DNA of 52,667 nucleotides from an uncultured Bacilli bacterium (lineage in GTDB: Bacteria > Bacillota_I > Bacilli_A > RF39 > UBA660), in the NCBI GenBank assembly GCA_944333305.1, contig CALVKV010000167.1, forward strand, positions 1-52,667, given 5' to 3'. This document shows, piece by piece, positions 26,404 to 36,171 of this stretch. Below the pieces are notes generated by a model. The model ran no database searches. It saw only the letters and a program-made list of their open reading frames with translations, and had not been told where the DNA came from. The position numbers and the translations under genes were made by a program. Numbering within the stretch: position 1 is the stretch's first letter; each line of letters begins with the position of its first letter.

Positions 26404-26481
26404 TTTTCCCTCCAAAATATTCTTCAGTTGTTTATTTATTAAGCTATCGATTATTTTTTTCATTATTTTATAAAATGTATA

Positions 26482-26904
26482 TTAACTAGTTGTTTTTAAT
26501 TTTAATGCTGTATTTTCATCTACCAAACTTGTTATTCTTTTATCTAACTCATTTAATTTTTGCTCTTGTTCTGATATTTTTTCTGCATATAAAGACTTTT
26601 CATTTCTTAATAAAATTGTTACTTGTATTAAATCTGTTATTAATAAATCATCAGCCTGTATTTTTCCATTTTTTAGGTTTGCGTATATTTTCAATATTCG
26701 TTCTTTTTCGACTTCATATTGTTCTCTTTTTTTTCTTATATTACTATCTTTGACTTTATTTTCATTTGAAACATTTTCATTTGAGTTACTTTCATTCGAA
26801 TTTTTTTCATTTAACAAGTATTTTTCTTCTTTGGTAAATATTTTTCGAAAAAGTTCTTTTATTTTATTTAAAAAATTTTTTATTATATTGTTATTTTCTT
26901 TCAT
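26482..26904 (-). CDS. Small coiled-coil protein with basic KIKxLF motif, helicase-module family B
   Basis: The 140 residues begin with an amphipathic basic stretch (IIKNFLNKIKELFRKIFTKEEK), then an Asn/Ser/Glu-rich linker and a coiled coil (EKISEQEQKLNELDKRITSL). The 32873-33229 protein has the same layout (IWYKIKKFLYNIFNKKE, linker, coiled coil), so it is the counterpart in the other helicase module. It may be a membrane- or nucleic-acid-tethering adaptor; that is inference. It lies 38 bases after the 1918-residue helicase gene. Confidence 0.6.
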   Translation of the reverse strand: MKENNNIIKNFLNKIKELFRKIFTKEEKYLLNEKNSNESNSNENVSNENKVKDSNIRKKREQYEVEKERILKIYANLKNGKIQADDLLITDLIQVTILLRNEKSLYAEKISEQEQKLNELDKRITSLVDENTALKLKTTS

Positions 26905-26942
26905 TTTTAAAAATTTTCCTTCTCTTACGTAAAATTTTTATT

Positions 26943-29900
26943 TTACCTAAATTCTGTTAAATCTCTAATATTTTGTAAACCTTGCTCAAGCATTGCTTTT
27001 TCCTTTTCTAATTTTTGAATTTTTCCTTTTTTGCCTTTTACATTTTCATATAATTTATCTAATTGTTCTTGTTTTTCTTGTATTTCTTTCATCGTTTTTT
27101 CTATTTCATTCATTAAGTCTTGTTTTATTTGTGGATACATCTCTCCAGCAGCATATAATATATATGTAATTCTATATTTTTCTTCATCAGCATTTTTGTC
27201 TTTAAAACTTCGTAAATACTCTTGAGCTGATTTTAAATATTGATTGTTTTTTTCTGTTGATAACATTCCTTGTATATAATTTCTTGCAAATGTAATATAT
27301 TCGTGTTCTTGTCCATTTCTCAATTTTCCATTTTCATCTACATGGTATGCATTATATCCATTGTAAAAAAACTCTCCTGTTTCTATATGTTTACCATCTT
27401 CATCAAAAAATTCACTGTCATATTTTGTTGTTATTTCTTTACCATATAATCTTTCAGTATTATTACCATCAATATCAAATCCTCTTAAATCTCTTTTCTT
27501 TTTTGTAATAATATGTCTTCCATCTATATTAAATTTTCTTTTATTGTATGTTAATCCTGTTTCCAAATAAGTTCCATCTTGTTTAAACCCATGTGGGTCA
27601 TAAATTTGACCATCTTGATCATGATAAAATCCTCTTTTACTAAATCCATGTAAATCATATCCATTAATAGTATATCCTTCTGGATCTACTATTTCTTGTG
27701 TATCTATATATTTTCCATTTGATTGTAGTTTGCAATAATGTCCTAACCTATTAAATCCTCTTTCATTAACCCTTAAGCCAGTACTTTTTAATTTTCCATC
27801 TTCTTGTCTTTTATAGTAAATTCCATTTCTGTCAAAGTTATTTTCATCTAATCTACTACCTGTTTTTATATTTATTCCATTTACATCAAATCCAAAATTA
27901 TCATACTTACCATATGGTTTATCTGAATATCTTCCTCCTCGAATTGGATAATAGTTTCCTTCTAAATCAAATCCATATTGGTTTTGTTTTATTCTAATTT
28001 GCTTTCCACTGACTGTTTTTCTAGTACATAATCCGTCTATTTCAAAACCATTATTGTCAAATTTTCTATCTGTTTTTTCAATTGTACCATCTTTTTTCTT
28101 TATATACCAATAACCATCTCTATCAAAACCTCTATCATTAATTTTTTGATGTGAATTAACATATTCTCTTCTATTTATAAATGTTCCGCTTTCACCTTCT
28201 TGAGCAGGTCTCCAATAATATCCATCCATATCAAAAAAATTATTATCTACAATCCTTCCTTCATAATAATCTGAATAATAATAGGCATTTTTAGGGTACC
28301 AACGTCCATATCTGCTAAAACCATAATAATTTATTTCACTTTCTGTTTCTATATATGTTCCATCTTTTTGAAGTTTGCAAAATTTACCATTTTTATTAAA
28401 ACCATTATTGTCTACTTTTCGTCCTGTATTAATAAAAGTTCCATCTTCTTGTTGTTCATAAAATATACCATCTTTGTCAAAGTTATATCTATCTATCCCA
28501 TTTTTATTATAGCCATTTATGTTATAACCATAACTATTATAACCTTCTTTATTATATCCTGTTTGAATATTATATCCATCTATATCATACATGTTACCAT
28601 CTTGATCTTTGAAATAGTTTTTTCTTGTTTCTTTATATGTTAAATCTTGTTTAAATCCTTTAGGATTATATCTTTTTCCAGTATCTAGATATGTTCCATC
28701 TACTCTGAAATTATGTTTATCATATATGGTTCCTGTATTTATATTGATTCCATCTCTTCTAAATCCAAAATCATTAATTTCTTGTCCTGGCTTAAAATTG
28801 TATATATCACGTCCATCTGCGTCTATTCCTTCTTCATTCCAGTAAGTTCCTGTTTCTATATTAATATTACCATATTCACTTGGTCCATTTATAATAAAAC
28901 CATCTTTTACTGCACATATAAATCCTTTACCTTTTTTAAATTTTTCAAAAATACCACATTTTCTTAAAACATTAATATCATATTGTAGAAATTCACTTCT
29001 TCCATTATAAAATACTGTTTTAGCATATTGATATTCTTGTCCTATTGGATAATCCATTGGAAAATCTACTTCTTCTAAAATCAATTTTTTTATCTCTGGT
29101 GTTAAAGTTTCAAATATTTCTCCTAAAGTACTTTCTGGTTTTATACTATCATTATTAATGTCTATGCCATATTCTGATAATACATCTAATATAGAAATAA
29201 TATTCCTTATTCTTAATTTTGGTCCTGGTTTTCTCTCTTTCTTTATTTCATTGGCTTTCTTAAATAAGTCTAAAAATCTTTTTTGTTCACCTACTACCTT
29301 AAATACATTATTTCTAGTAATGTTTTTTGCTCCTTCTTTAATAGGTATTTCTGGAATTTCTAAATTCCATAAGTCAATTGTTTTTCCTAATTCTAATACT
29401 TGTTCTATTTCATATATTTCTGTTTCACTTAAATTATGATTATTTATTCCTTCAAGATATTTCTCATATTTAGTTTTTATTATTTTTAATGTTCTCGCTT
29501 TTTTAAATTCTTCAATATCTTCGCTTTCTATGTCTGGAATATATCCGTGAAGATTAACCCAATTTACTATTAATTGTAATCTTTGTAAATCAGATGTAGG
29601 TGTAGTTCTGTTTGCTTCTCTATCCATATTTTGTTCTAAATAATTGTTATATACATCAAAAATTATAGGTGTCTGACTTTCTTCTATAGGCTTTTGTGGA
29701 TCTAAAGAATAAATACATCTTCCAATTTGTTGTAAATACAATATTTTATGTTCAGCACTTATTGGTCTTAACATTATAATTCCATCTATACCATCAACAT
29801 GAACACCTTCGTTTAACATATCTATTGCAAATATTAATTTTAAGTGTTCTGATTGTGATGATTCAAAATTTGATATTGCTGTTAAGTTTTCGCTTTTTCT

Positions 29901-32699
29901 TTCTCTATCACTTATTAGATAATCTATTTGTGGTTCAGAATCTATATTTTTTAAATTCTCTTTTATTTTTTCTATTTCTGCTTTTACATATTCTTCTGAA
30001 CTCATATCAGTATTGTTTCTTGGTAAAAATACGATATATCTTCCATTTTTGTTGTTTATATTTTCTTCAAAAATTTTAGACATACCTTCTAATTCAGATT
30101 TTTGTATAATCTCTTTCATTTCATCATATATTTTTTTTATTTCCTCTTTTTTTTGAGGATTTGTTTCTTCTTCGTACATCTTTCTAATTTCTTTATATTG
30201 TTCACTGTCTTGTAAAGAATAATCAAAAGTAACAACTCTTGGGCTAACAACAATTCCATCTTGCATTGCATCTAATAGATATATTTCAGATGCTAAATAT
30301 CTTTTTTGTTTTAATTCTTCTATTGTATATTCCCCTGTAGCTTCTGCAATTTCTCTTGCCATATTTCTTTTATCTACGTCTCTTACAGGAGTTGCTGTTA
30401 TTCCTAATATTTTGGCATTTGGATTTCCTTTTATTAAGTTTCTTATTTTGCCATCCCACTTTGTAGCACCTGTTCTATGTAATTCATCAAATATGATCAA
30501 ATCTGCATCATAACTTTCTAAAAGTTCCTCATCTCTTCTTGTTAGACCTTGATAACAAAACATTTTTAAGTGTGGAAAAGCTTCTTCTATATTTGCATTC
30601 TCATCTTCCAATATATTTTTAGCAATATGTCTTTTTAATTGATTTAGAATTTCTGTATTAGGAGCAAAATATAAAATATTTCCATTTTTATATTGCATCA
30701 TTAAAGACATCGCTACAAATGATTTTCCCGCTCCTGTTGGTAAAATTGTAGCAGCATATCTTTTTTGCTGATGAATTTCGTTTACTTTATCAAGTGCACT
30801 TGCTTGATAATCTCTTAATTTGATTTTTGTTTCTGGTACAATATATGAATTATCTTCAATTCCTAATTGTTTATCCAATCTTGTTGGTAGTATTCTACAA
30901 TTTAGATTTGGAACATTCTTTTCTATTATATTTTCTAAATCTTCTGCTTTAGACAATTCAACGAAATCATATTGTTTATATCCATTGTCCATCAATAAAT
31001 TTGTAATATAACCAGATATATTTTCTTGTTCAACTCCAGCATTTACAAAAGCGTTGTATAATCTTTTACAATCAGCTCTTTCTATTTGAGAAATTAACTT
31101 TTCTCTTTCTTCTTCTGTCATGTCCTTTTGTGTAATTGCTGTTTTATAAATTTTAGAAAAGTCTAATCCGTCTACTATAGTTTCTGCAAAATATCTATTT
31201 AATCTTTCTTCTCTTGTTTTGTTTATATCAATATTACTATGATTTAAATTTTCAATATAAATTTTTTGCTCTAATTCTGCTCCATTATTAGCTATTATTT
31301 TTTCAAGCTTTTCTGGTGAAAGACTTTTTACTTTTTCATATATTTTTCTTTGTTCCTCATCTGAAAATTGTTTTCTTCTTCCTCTATTCATATCAATATT
31401 TACAGATTCAGATATTTGTATTCCTCTTCCATTTTTTCTAGTAATTATTTTATCATTTATTGCAATTGATTTTTGAGATATTTCATCTATAGTTGCATCT
31501 AATTTGCTATCATTTATAATTTGTTTTAAAACTTTTGCAAGTTCTATTGATTTTCTTTGTGCTATACTTAAATTATATACAAATTGCGTAGCATTTTGAG
31601 CTTTTGAATAACTTATACTACCATTTGTTTTATCAAATATTTCTTCAACAGACAAATTAGTATTATTTTTCAAATTATTTTCATTTATAAGCACACTATC
31701 ATTACTTAAATTTAAATCTATTTCTTCTCTACCATTTGAATAATATAGTTTGTTATCTCGTTCAATTAATTCATATCCTTGGTTTGTATATTCAATCAAT
31801 TTGTTTTCTATTTCATTTATTGCTTGCTGTTCAATTCCTTGTTCTTTTGCGACTTGTAACAAAGCAAACATATTAAGGTTAATCTTAGATATTGGTACAA
31901 ACTCGTCTTTACTTATTTCTCCATAATGAACAAACTCTCTATTGGAAAATTCACTACCTATTGTACTTGTTAATGATGATATATTTATATTGTTAAAAAT
32001 TTCTTTTGGTAACATTCCATATACTTCAAGCAAAGTAAGTTTTCCAATTATTTTGTTGTATTCTAATTGTTGTTCTTCTGAAAAAGCTTGTCTTTTATTA
32101 AATCTTTTAAACATTGATTCTCGTGTTCTAATATTATTTGTAGTTGTATATCTTCCACTTAAACTTGTACTTTTAAATCTATCTACTATTATTTTTTTTA
32201 TATCATTATAATTTTCTTTACTTTCTATTTCTTGTAATAATCTTACAATTTCAGAGTCTTGAGGTATTTGTGATATTCTGTTCTCTAAAATTCTATTTAG
32301 TTCTGAAATCATATATTGCCCTGCATTATAGATTTGACTATTTTGTTCTTTTGGAACTTTTATCATTAAATATTTTTCACCATATTTTGAACCATAGTCT
32401 ATAGAAACATTAGCATTTGAAGATAATGAAATGCAATTAGTTCCTCTATAAAAATTTACACTTTTGGTATGATCCCATATTTCTTTTAATGAAATTTCTG
32501 TTTCATTTGCATATCTATCATTTTCTGGGTATCTTTGCTTATTTGTAATTACTTTTTGTATCTCTCCATTATTTGAATTTATTCCTTCGCCTATTTCTCT
32601 TTGGTCATCTAAATTTAATGCTCTAAATAAGTAGTAGTTATCTCCATCTTCGATTATATTAAAATTATTGATTGAAAATACATCCTCATTCATATTCAT
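26943..32699 (-). CDS. 1918-aa multidomain SF2 helicase with ART-like N-terminus and GF..DG repeats
   Basis: The N-terminal 110 residues contain YYLFRALN (R26) and CISLSSNANVSIDYG (S91-S93), a layout like the R and S-T-S motifs of ADP-ribosyltransferases; the third catalytic Glu is not identified. From about 640 a DEAD/DEAH helicase core follows: PTGAGKSFVA, DELHRTGA, GITATPVR and LQQIGRCIY near 990 (the usual final Arg of motif VI is replaced). Residues about 1256-1800 are many short repeats of the form GF..DG..TG..Y. The end is a coiled coil. An SD (AAGGAC) precedes an ATG. It heads a four-gene operon. The overall job is unknown; a nucleic-acid-sensing conflict protein is plausible. Confidence 0.8.
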   Translation of the reverse strand: MNMNEDVFSINNFNIIEDGDNYYLFRALNLDDQREIGEGINSNNGEIQKVITNKQRYPENDRYANETEISLKEIWDHTKSVNFYRGTNCISLSSNANVSIDYGSKYGEKYLMIKVPKEQNSQIYNAGQYMISELNRILENRISQIPQDSEIVRLLQEIESKENYNDIKKIIVDRFKSTSLSGRYTTTNNIRTRESMFKRFNKRQAFSEEQQLEYNKIIGKLTLLEVYGMLPKEIFNNINISSLTSTIGSEFSNREFVHYGEISKDEFVPISKINLNMFALLQVAKEQGIEQQAINEIENKLIEYTNQGYELIERDNKLYYSNGREEIDLNLSNDSVLINENNLKNNTNLSVEEIFDKTNGSISYSKAQNATQFVYNLSIAQRKSIELAKVLKQIINDSKLDATIDEISQKSIAINDKIITRKNGRGIQISESVNIDMNRGRRKQFSDEEQRKIYEKVKSLSPEKLEKIIANNGAELEQKIYIENLNHSNIDINKTREERLNRYFAETIVDGLDFSKIYKTAITQKDMTEEEREKLISQIERADCKRLYNAFVNAGVEQENISGYITNLLMDNGYKQYDFVELSKAEDLENIIEKNVPNLNCRILPTRLDKQLGIEDNSYIVPETKIKLRDYQASALDKVNEIHQQKRYAATILPTGAGKSFVAMSLMMQYKNGNILYFAPNTEILNQLKRHIAKNILEDENANIEEAFPHLKMFCYQGLTRRDEELLESYDADLIIFDELHRTGATKWDGKIRNLIKGNPNAKILGITATPVRDVDKRNMAREIAEATGEYTIEELKQKRYLASEIYLLDAMQDGIVVSPRVVTFDYSLQDSEQYKEIRKMYEEETNPQKKEEIKKIYDEMKEIIQKSELEGMSKIFEENINNKNGRYIVFLPRNNTDMSSEEYVKAEIEKIKENLKNIDSEPQIDYLISDRERKSENLTAISNFESSQSEHLKLIFAIDMLNEGVHVDGIDGIIMLRPISAEHKILYLQQIGRCIYSLDPQKPIEESQTPIIFDVYNNYLEQNMDREANRTTPTSDLQRLQLIVNWVNLHGYIPDIESEDIEEFKKARTLKIIKTKYEKYLEGINNHNLSETEIYEIEQVLELGKTIDLWNLEIPEIPIKEGAKNITRNNVFKVVGEQKRFLDLFKKANEIKKERKPGPKLRIRNIISILDVLSEYGIDINNDSIKPESTLGEIFETLTPEIKKLILEEVDFPMDYPIGQEYQYAKTVFYNGRSEFLQYDINVLRKCGIFEKFKKGKGFICAVKDGFIINGPSEYGNINIETGTYWNEEGIDADGRDIYNFKPGQEINDFGFRRDGININTGTIYDKHNFRVDGTYLDTGKRYNPKGFKQDLTYKETRKNYFKDQDGNMYDIDGYNIQTGYNKEGYNSYGYNINGYNKNGIDRYNFDKDGIFYEQQEDGTFINTGRKVDNNGFNKNGKFCKLQKDGTYIETESEINYYGFSRYGRWYPKNAYYYSDYYEGRIVDNNFFDMDGYYWRPAQEGESGTFINRREYVNSHQKINDRGFDRDGYWYIKKKDGTIEKTDRKFDNNGFEIDGLCTRKTVSGKQIRIKQNQYGFDLEGNYYPIRGGRYSDKPYGKYDNFGFDVNGINIKTGSRLDENNFDRNGIYYKRQEDGKLKSTGLRVNERGFNRLGHYCKLQSNGKYIDTQEIVDPEGYTINGYDLHGFSKRGFYHDQDGQIYDPHGFKQDGTYLETGLTYNKRKFNIDGRHIITKKKRDLRGFDIDGNNTERLYGKEITTKYDSEFFDEDGKHIETGEFFYNGYNAYHVDENGKLRNGQEHEYITFARNYIQGMLSTEKNNQYLKSAQEYLRSFKDKNADEEKYRITYILYAAGEMYPQIKQDLMNEIEKTMKEIQEKQEQLDKLYENVKGKKGKIQKLEKEKAMLEQGLQNIRDLTEFR
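27300..28930 (-). repeat. Coding region for GF..DG..TG tandem repeats
   Basis: About 545 residues near the C-terminal end of the large helicase consist of degenerate 15-30-residue units such as GFRRDGININTGTIYDKHNF, GFEIDGLC and GFKQDGTYLETGLTYNKRKF. The DNA itself is diverged, so the repetition is kept at protein level. Gly, Asp, Tyr and aromatic spacing suggests short beta-hairpin repeats, perhaps a binding surface. Confidence 0.8.
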
Positions 32700-32802
32700 T
32701 TGTCCTTAATTATTTATTTTTTTATTTATTTTATCATTTTAAAAAATCTTAGTCAATATTCGTTACTGCTCAATATATTGTATAAGGTTATCTTAGTTTG
32801 AA

Positions 32803-32840
32803 AAAACAGAATATAAGCCAAAAAACTTATACTCTGTTTT
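32803..32840 (-). terminator. Terminator between the two helicase modules
   Basis: On the minus strand a 15-base arm pair (14 pairs, one mismatch) around a loop of 8 is followed by TTTTTTC. It ends the transcript of the 837-aa helicase and 118-aa genes, so the 1918-aa helicase operon needs its own promoter in 32700-32800. Confidence 0.8.
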
Positions 32841-32872
32841 ATCTTTTATTATTTTCAATTTTCCTCTTACAA

Positions 32873-33229
32873 TTATTCTTCTAATTCTTTTCTAATTTGT
32901 ATAATGTGGGCTTTTATTCTTTTTAATTCATTATCTTGTTTTTCTATATCTTCTTTAAACCATTCTATCATTTCATTTACTTCTTCATCTGTTAAGTCAT
33001 TTATATCTGTATCTGCATTTATTAAGTTTAATGCTAATTTTTCTTTTTTATTTTCCTCATCTATCTCTTTTTTTACTGATATACTTTCTTGGAATTTATT
33101 GTCTATATGTTTTTGAACATTTTTTTCTTCTTTTTTATTATTATTTTCTTTTTTATTGAATATATTATATAAGAATTTCTTTATTTTATACCATATTGTA
33201 TCTGTTTTTATTAATTTATTATTTTCCAT
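32873..33229 (-). CDS. Small coiled-coil protein with basic KIKxFL motif, helicase-module family B
   Basis: The 118 residues have the order basic amphipathic motif (IWYKIKKFLYNIFNKKE), charged linker, then an acidic helix (DLTDEEVNEMIEWFKEDIEKQDNELKRI). This is the same layout as the 26482-26904 protein of the neighbouring module. Its ATG overlaps the end of the helicase gene by 11 bases and uses GGGGAAAACG within that gene as SD, so translation is coupled. Function unknown; an adaptor for the helicase is plausible. Confidence 0.65.
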   Translation of the reverse strand: MENNKLIKTDTIWYKIKKFLYNIFNKKENNNKKEEKNVQKHIDNKFQESISVKKEIDEENKKEKLALNLINADTDINDLTDEEVNEMIEWFKEDIEKQDNELKRIKAHIIQIRKELEE

Positions 33230-35732
33230 CGTTTTCCCCTGTATCTATTCCTTTTCTTTTTTGCTTTTGTTCATACTGTGCTTCTAATTTTCTTGCTTCT
33301 TTAAGCTTTTTTCTTGCTTCTTCATCTTGTATAATTAACGCTGCAAGTTCTTGTCTCTTTTTATCGCTACTGTTTAGGTCTATTTCTGTAACTATTTGTA
33401 ATACTTCTTCTAATTCTGGATGTTCTTCTCTATATTTTTCTTTTTTTTCTTCTATTTTTAATCCTAAATATTGCTTTATTAATTTTTGTCTTATTGACCT
33501 TAATGCTATTCCCAATCTTTTCTCTTCTGCATCTTTTGATTTGTGAGATGGTGGCTTTGTCGTTCCTCTTTCCTCCATCCATTTCTTTATTTCTCTTGCA
33601 TTTTCTAAATTTCTTTCATCTATCCATTTTACTATTTCTTGTACTTCTTCAAACTCTAGATGTTTTTTTCTAAATTGTTCTTTTTCTTCTTCTGTTGTTA
33701 GTCCTAAATATGGCTTTATCAAGTTTCCTCTAATTTTTTCTAATGCTTTTCCTAATCTTTTTTCTTCTAAATCTTCTGTATACTCAGAGGGTGGTATTGT
33801 TGTTCTTCTTTCTTCCATCCATTTCTTTATTTTTCTTGCATTTACTAAATATGGTGGTAATTTGTTTCTATTTTTATTTTCATCTATCCATTTTACTATT
33901 TCTTCTACTTCTTCTAACTCTGGATGTTCTTCTCTATATTTCTTTTTTTCTTCTTCTGTTGTTAATTCTATATATAGATTTATTAATTTTTGTCTTATTT
34001 TTGTTAACGCATTTCCTAAACTTTTCTCTTCTAGGTCTTTTGCTTTTTTAGAAGGTGGTTTTGTCGTTCCTCTTTCTTCCATCCATTTCTTTATTTTTCT
34101 TGCATTTATTAAATTTGCTGGTAATTTGTTTCTATTTTCATCTATCAATTTTACTATTTCTAATATTTCTTCTAACTCTGGATTGTCTTCTCTATATTTT
34201 ACTTTTGCTTCTTCTGTTGTTAGTCCTAAATATGGCTTTATTAATTGTTGTCTTATACTACTTAATGCAGTTCCTAACTTTTTTTCTTCTAAATCTTTTG
34301 CAGTTGGTGATGGTGGCTTTGTTGTTCCTCTTTCTTCCATCCAGGCTTTTATTTTTCTTGCTTTTATTAAATATGTTTTTCCTAATTCTTCATTTATTTC
34401 TTCAAATAATTCTAAAAATGCTTTTGTTTCTCCTTGTATTCTAAAGATGTCTATATCCTCATCTCCAAATTTTTCTTCAATTTCTTCTTCTGGTCCAACT
34501 TCTCTTTCTTTTCTTTCATTACTTATTTCTCTTTTACTTTTATCGTTTATTTCTCTATCTAAATTGTTTTTTAAATAATTATTTACTAAGTCAAATACTA
34601 TTGTTTGTTCTCTTGTTTTATCTGATGATAATGCTCTTCCTAATTGTTGCAAATATATTATTCTTGAATCTGTTGGTCTTAACATTATTACTCCTGAAAT
34701 GTCTTCTACATGTAACCCTTCATTTAACATATCTATAGAAAATAGTAGTTTTAGATGGTTTGATTTTGATTCTTCAAATCTTTTTATTTGCTGTTCATTT
34801 GAATGTTTGTTTTCTCCATCTTGATTTACAAGACTTTTATCATTTCCACTATATACATAATACATTTCTGGTTTTGAATCAATTTCTGCAAACCATTTCT
34901 TTGCTTCTTCCATCATTTGTTTCATATGTTCTTTGTCTTTGCAAAATACTATGTATTTTCCATCTTTTTTTGTCATGTTTTTGGCAAATAGTTCTGTTAT
35001 TCCTTCTGCTTGGTCTACTATTTTTCTCATCTTGTCTAATTTCTCTTCTAGTCTTTCTCTTGTTTCTTTATCATCACATTCTTTTATTTGTTCTGCTATT
35101 CCTACTAGCATATCTCTTAATTCATAATCACATTTTACATATTTAGGTGGTTTTACTATTCCTCTTTTTATTGCTTCTACTAATGTTAATTCATAGCTTA
35201 TATTTCCTTCAAACAAATCATCTACTACATTTTTATCATCCATTCTATCTGGTGTTGCTGTTAATCCTAATACTTTTGCTTCTGAATACATGTCTAATAA
35301 TGTATTTACTTTTGATCCCCATTTGTCTGCTCCTGTTCTATGTAATTCATCCATTATTATTATATCTGGTTTTAGTTTTTTTACTATTTCCTCATCCATT
35401 CTTAGTAAAGTTGGATATAACATTATTTTTAAATTAGGAAAGTGTTCTTCTGCTATTTGTCTTTCTGTTCTTTCTTCTGTTGGGGCTTCTCCAACTACAT
35501 ATTTTGCTATATATTTATACATCTGGTTTTTTATTGCTATTGTTGGTGCTATAAATAATATATTTTTTTCTCTATTATCTTCCATTAATTGTAATGAAAT
35601 AAATGATTTTCCACATCCTGTTGGTATTACTACTGCTGCTCTATTTCCTGCTTTTAATGAATTTGTTACATTTTTATATGCTTCTTGCTGATGTGCTTGT
35701 AATCCCTCTTCAGGTAGTCCTGATATTATCAT
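33219..35732 (-). CDS. SF2 DEAD/DEAH helicase with four C-terminal helicase-associated-like repeats
   Basis: The 837 residues start with the helicase core almost at once: AVVIPTGCGKSFISLQLM, IIMDELHRTGA, GLTATPDR, FSIDMLNEGLH and LQQLGRALSS. The core is close to that of the 1918-aa protein (both have DELHRTGA.KW). The C-terminal half has four repeats of about 80-88 residues, each with IKxWMEERGTTKPPS, DLEEKxLGxALxxIRQxLI and YREExPELEEVxEIV. They resemble helicase-associated domain repeats that probably bind nucleic acid. The repeat marks fall near 33547, 33787, 34052 and 34311. The end is a basic coiled coil. It overlaps the 118-aa gene. Confidence 0.85.
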   Translation of the reverse strand: MIISGLPEEGLQAHQQEAYKNVTNSLKAGNRAAVVIPTGCGKSFISLQLMEDNREKNILFIAPTIAIKNQMYKYIAKYVVGEAPTEERTERQIAEEHFPNLKIMLYPTLLRMDEEIVKKLKPDIIIMDELHRTGADKWGSKVNTLLDMYSEAKVLGLTATPDRMDDKNVVDDLFEGNISYELTLVEAIKRGIVKPPKYVKCDYELRDMLVGIAEQIKECDDKETRERLEEKLDKMRKIVDQAEGITELFAKNMTKKDGKYIVFCKDKEHMKQMMEEAKKWFAEIDSKPEMYYVYSGNDKSLVNQDGENKHSNEQQIKRFEESKSNHLKLLFSIDMLNEGLHVEDISGVIMLRPTDSRIIYLQQLGRALSSDKTREQTIVFDLVNNYLKNNLDREINDKSKREISNERKEREVGPEEEIEEKFGDEDIDIFRIQGETKAFLELFEEINEELGKTYLIKARKIKAWMEERGTTKPPSPTAKDLEEKKLGTALSSIRQQLIKPYLGLTTEEAKVKYREDNPELEEILEIVKLIDENRNKLPANLINARKIKKWMEERGTTKPPSKKAKDLEEKSLGNALTKIRQKLINLYIELTTEEEKKKYREEHPELEEVEEIVKWIDENKNRNKLPPYLVNARKIKKWMEERRTTIPPSEYTEDLEEKRLGKALEKIRGNLIKPYLGLTTEEEKEQFRKKHLEFEEVQEIVKWIDERNLENAREIKKWMEERGTTKPPSHKSKDAEEKRLGIALRSIRQKLIKQYLGLKIEEKKEKYREEHPELEEVLQIVTEIDLNSSDKKRQELAALIIQDEEARKKLKEARKLEAQYEQKQKRKGIDTGENDGK

Positions 35733-35806
35733 TGGTTTTTCCCCACTTTCTCTTATTTATAATTTTATTATAATATAACTTTTTTATATTCTCAATACAT
35801 TTCTTC

Positions 35807-36103
35807 TTATTTTTCTAATTTCATATCTCTTCTTTTTAATCTTTCTAAAGTATTTTCATCACAAAAATATCTTCTATATATTATTGCAAATAATATTTTA
35901 GTTTCTTGCATTACATTTTGCTCTGTTAATTTCTTATTTTCATCATAATGGAAAATATAATATGGATCTTTATTTTCGTGTAAATATTTGATAAAGCCTT
36001 GTGGTATTTTATTTCCTGTTATTGGATTAAATTTTTTTATAATTTCATCTAATTCTACTAGTACTTTTCTATATTTGCTAACTACCTGAATATTTTTTTG
36101 CAT
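35807..36103 (-). CDS. Small conserved protein, helicase-module family A
   Basis: The 98 residues start at the ATG at 36103, about 11 bases after GGAGG; a codon-7-upstream ATG lies inside that SD. The text YRKVLVELDEIIKKF...NKIPQGFIKYL and LTEQNVMQETKILFAIIYRRYFCD aligns with the 25942-26403 protein. It sits between the 333-aa gene and the helicase on the same strand. No catalytic motif. Two copies in two helicase modules argue for a shared role, not known. Confidence 0.7.
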   Translation of the reverse strand: MQKNIQVVSKYRKVLVELDEIIKKFNPITGNKIPQGFIKYLHENKDPYYIFHYDENKKLTEQNVMQETKILFAIIYRRYFCDENTLERLKRRDMKLEK

Positions 36104-36171
36104 ATAAAATTTCGCCTCCATTTATTAAGCTTATATAATTTTATTAATTTGATACATTTTTATTATTTAAC

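Noticed and set aside
27300..28930. Possible CRISPR-like or DNA tandem repeats
   Set aside because: The units are repeats at protein level only, of varying length and diverged DNA, inside one open frame.
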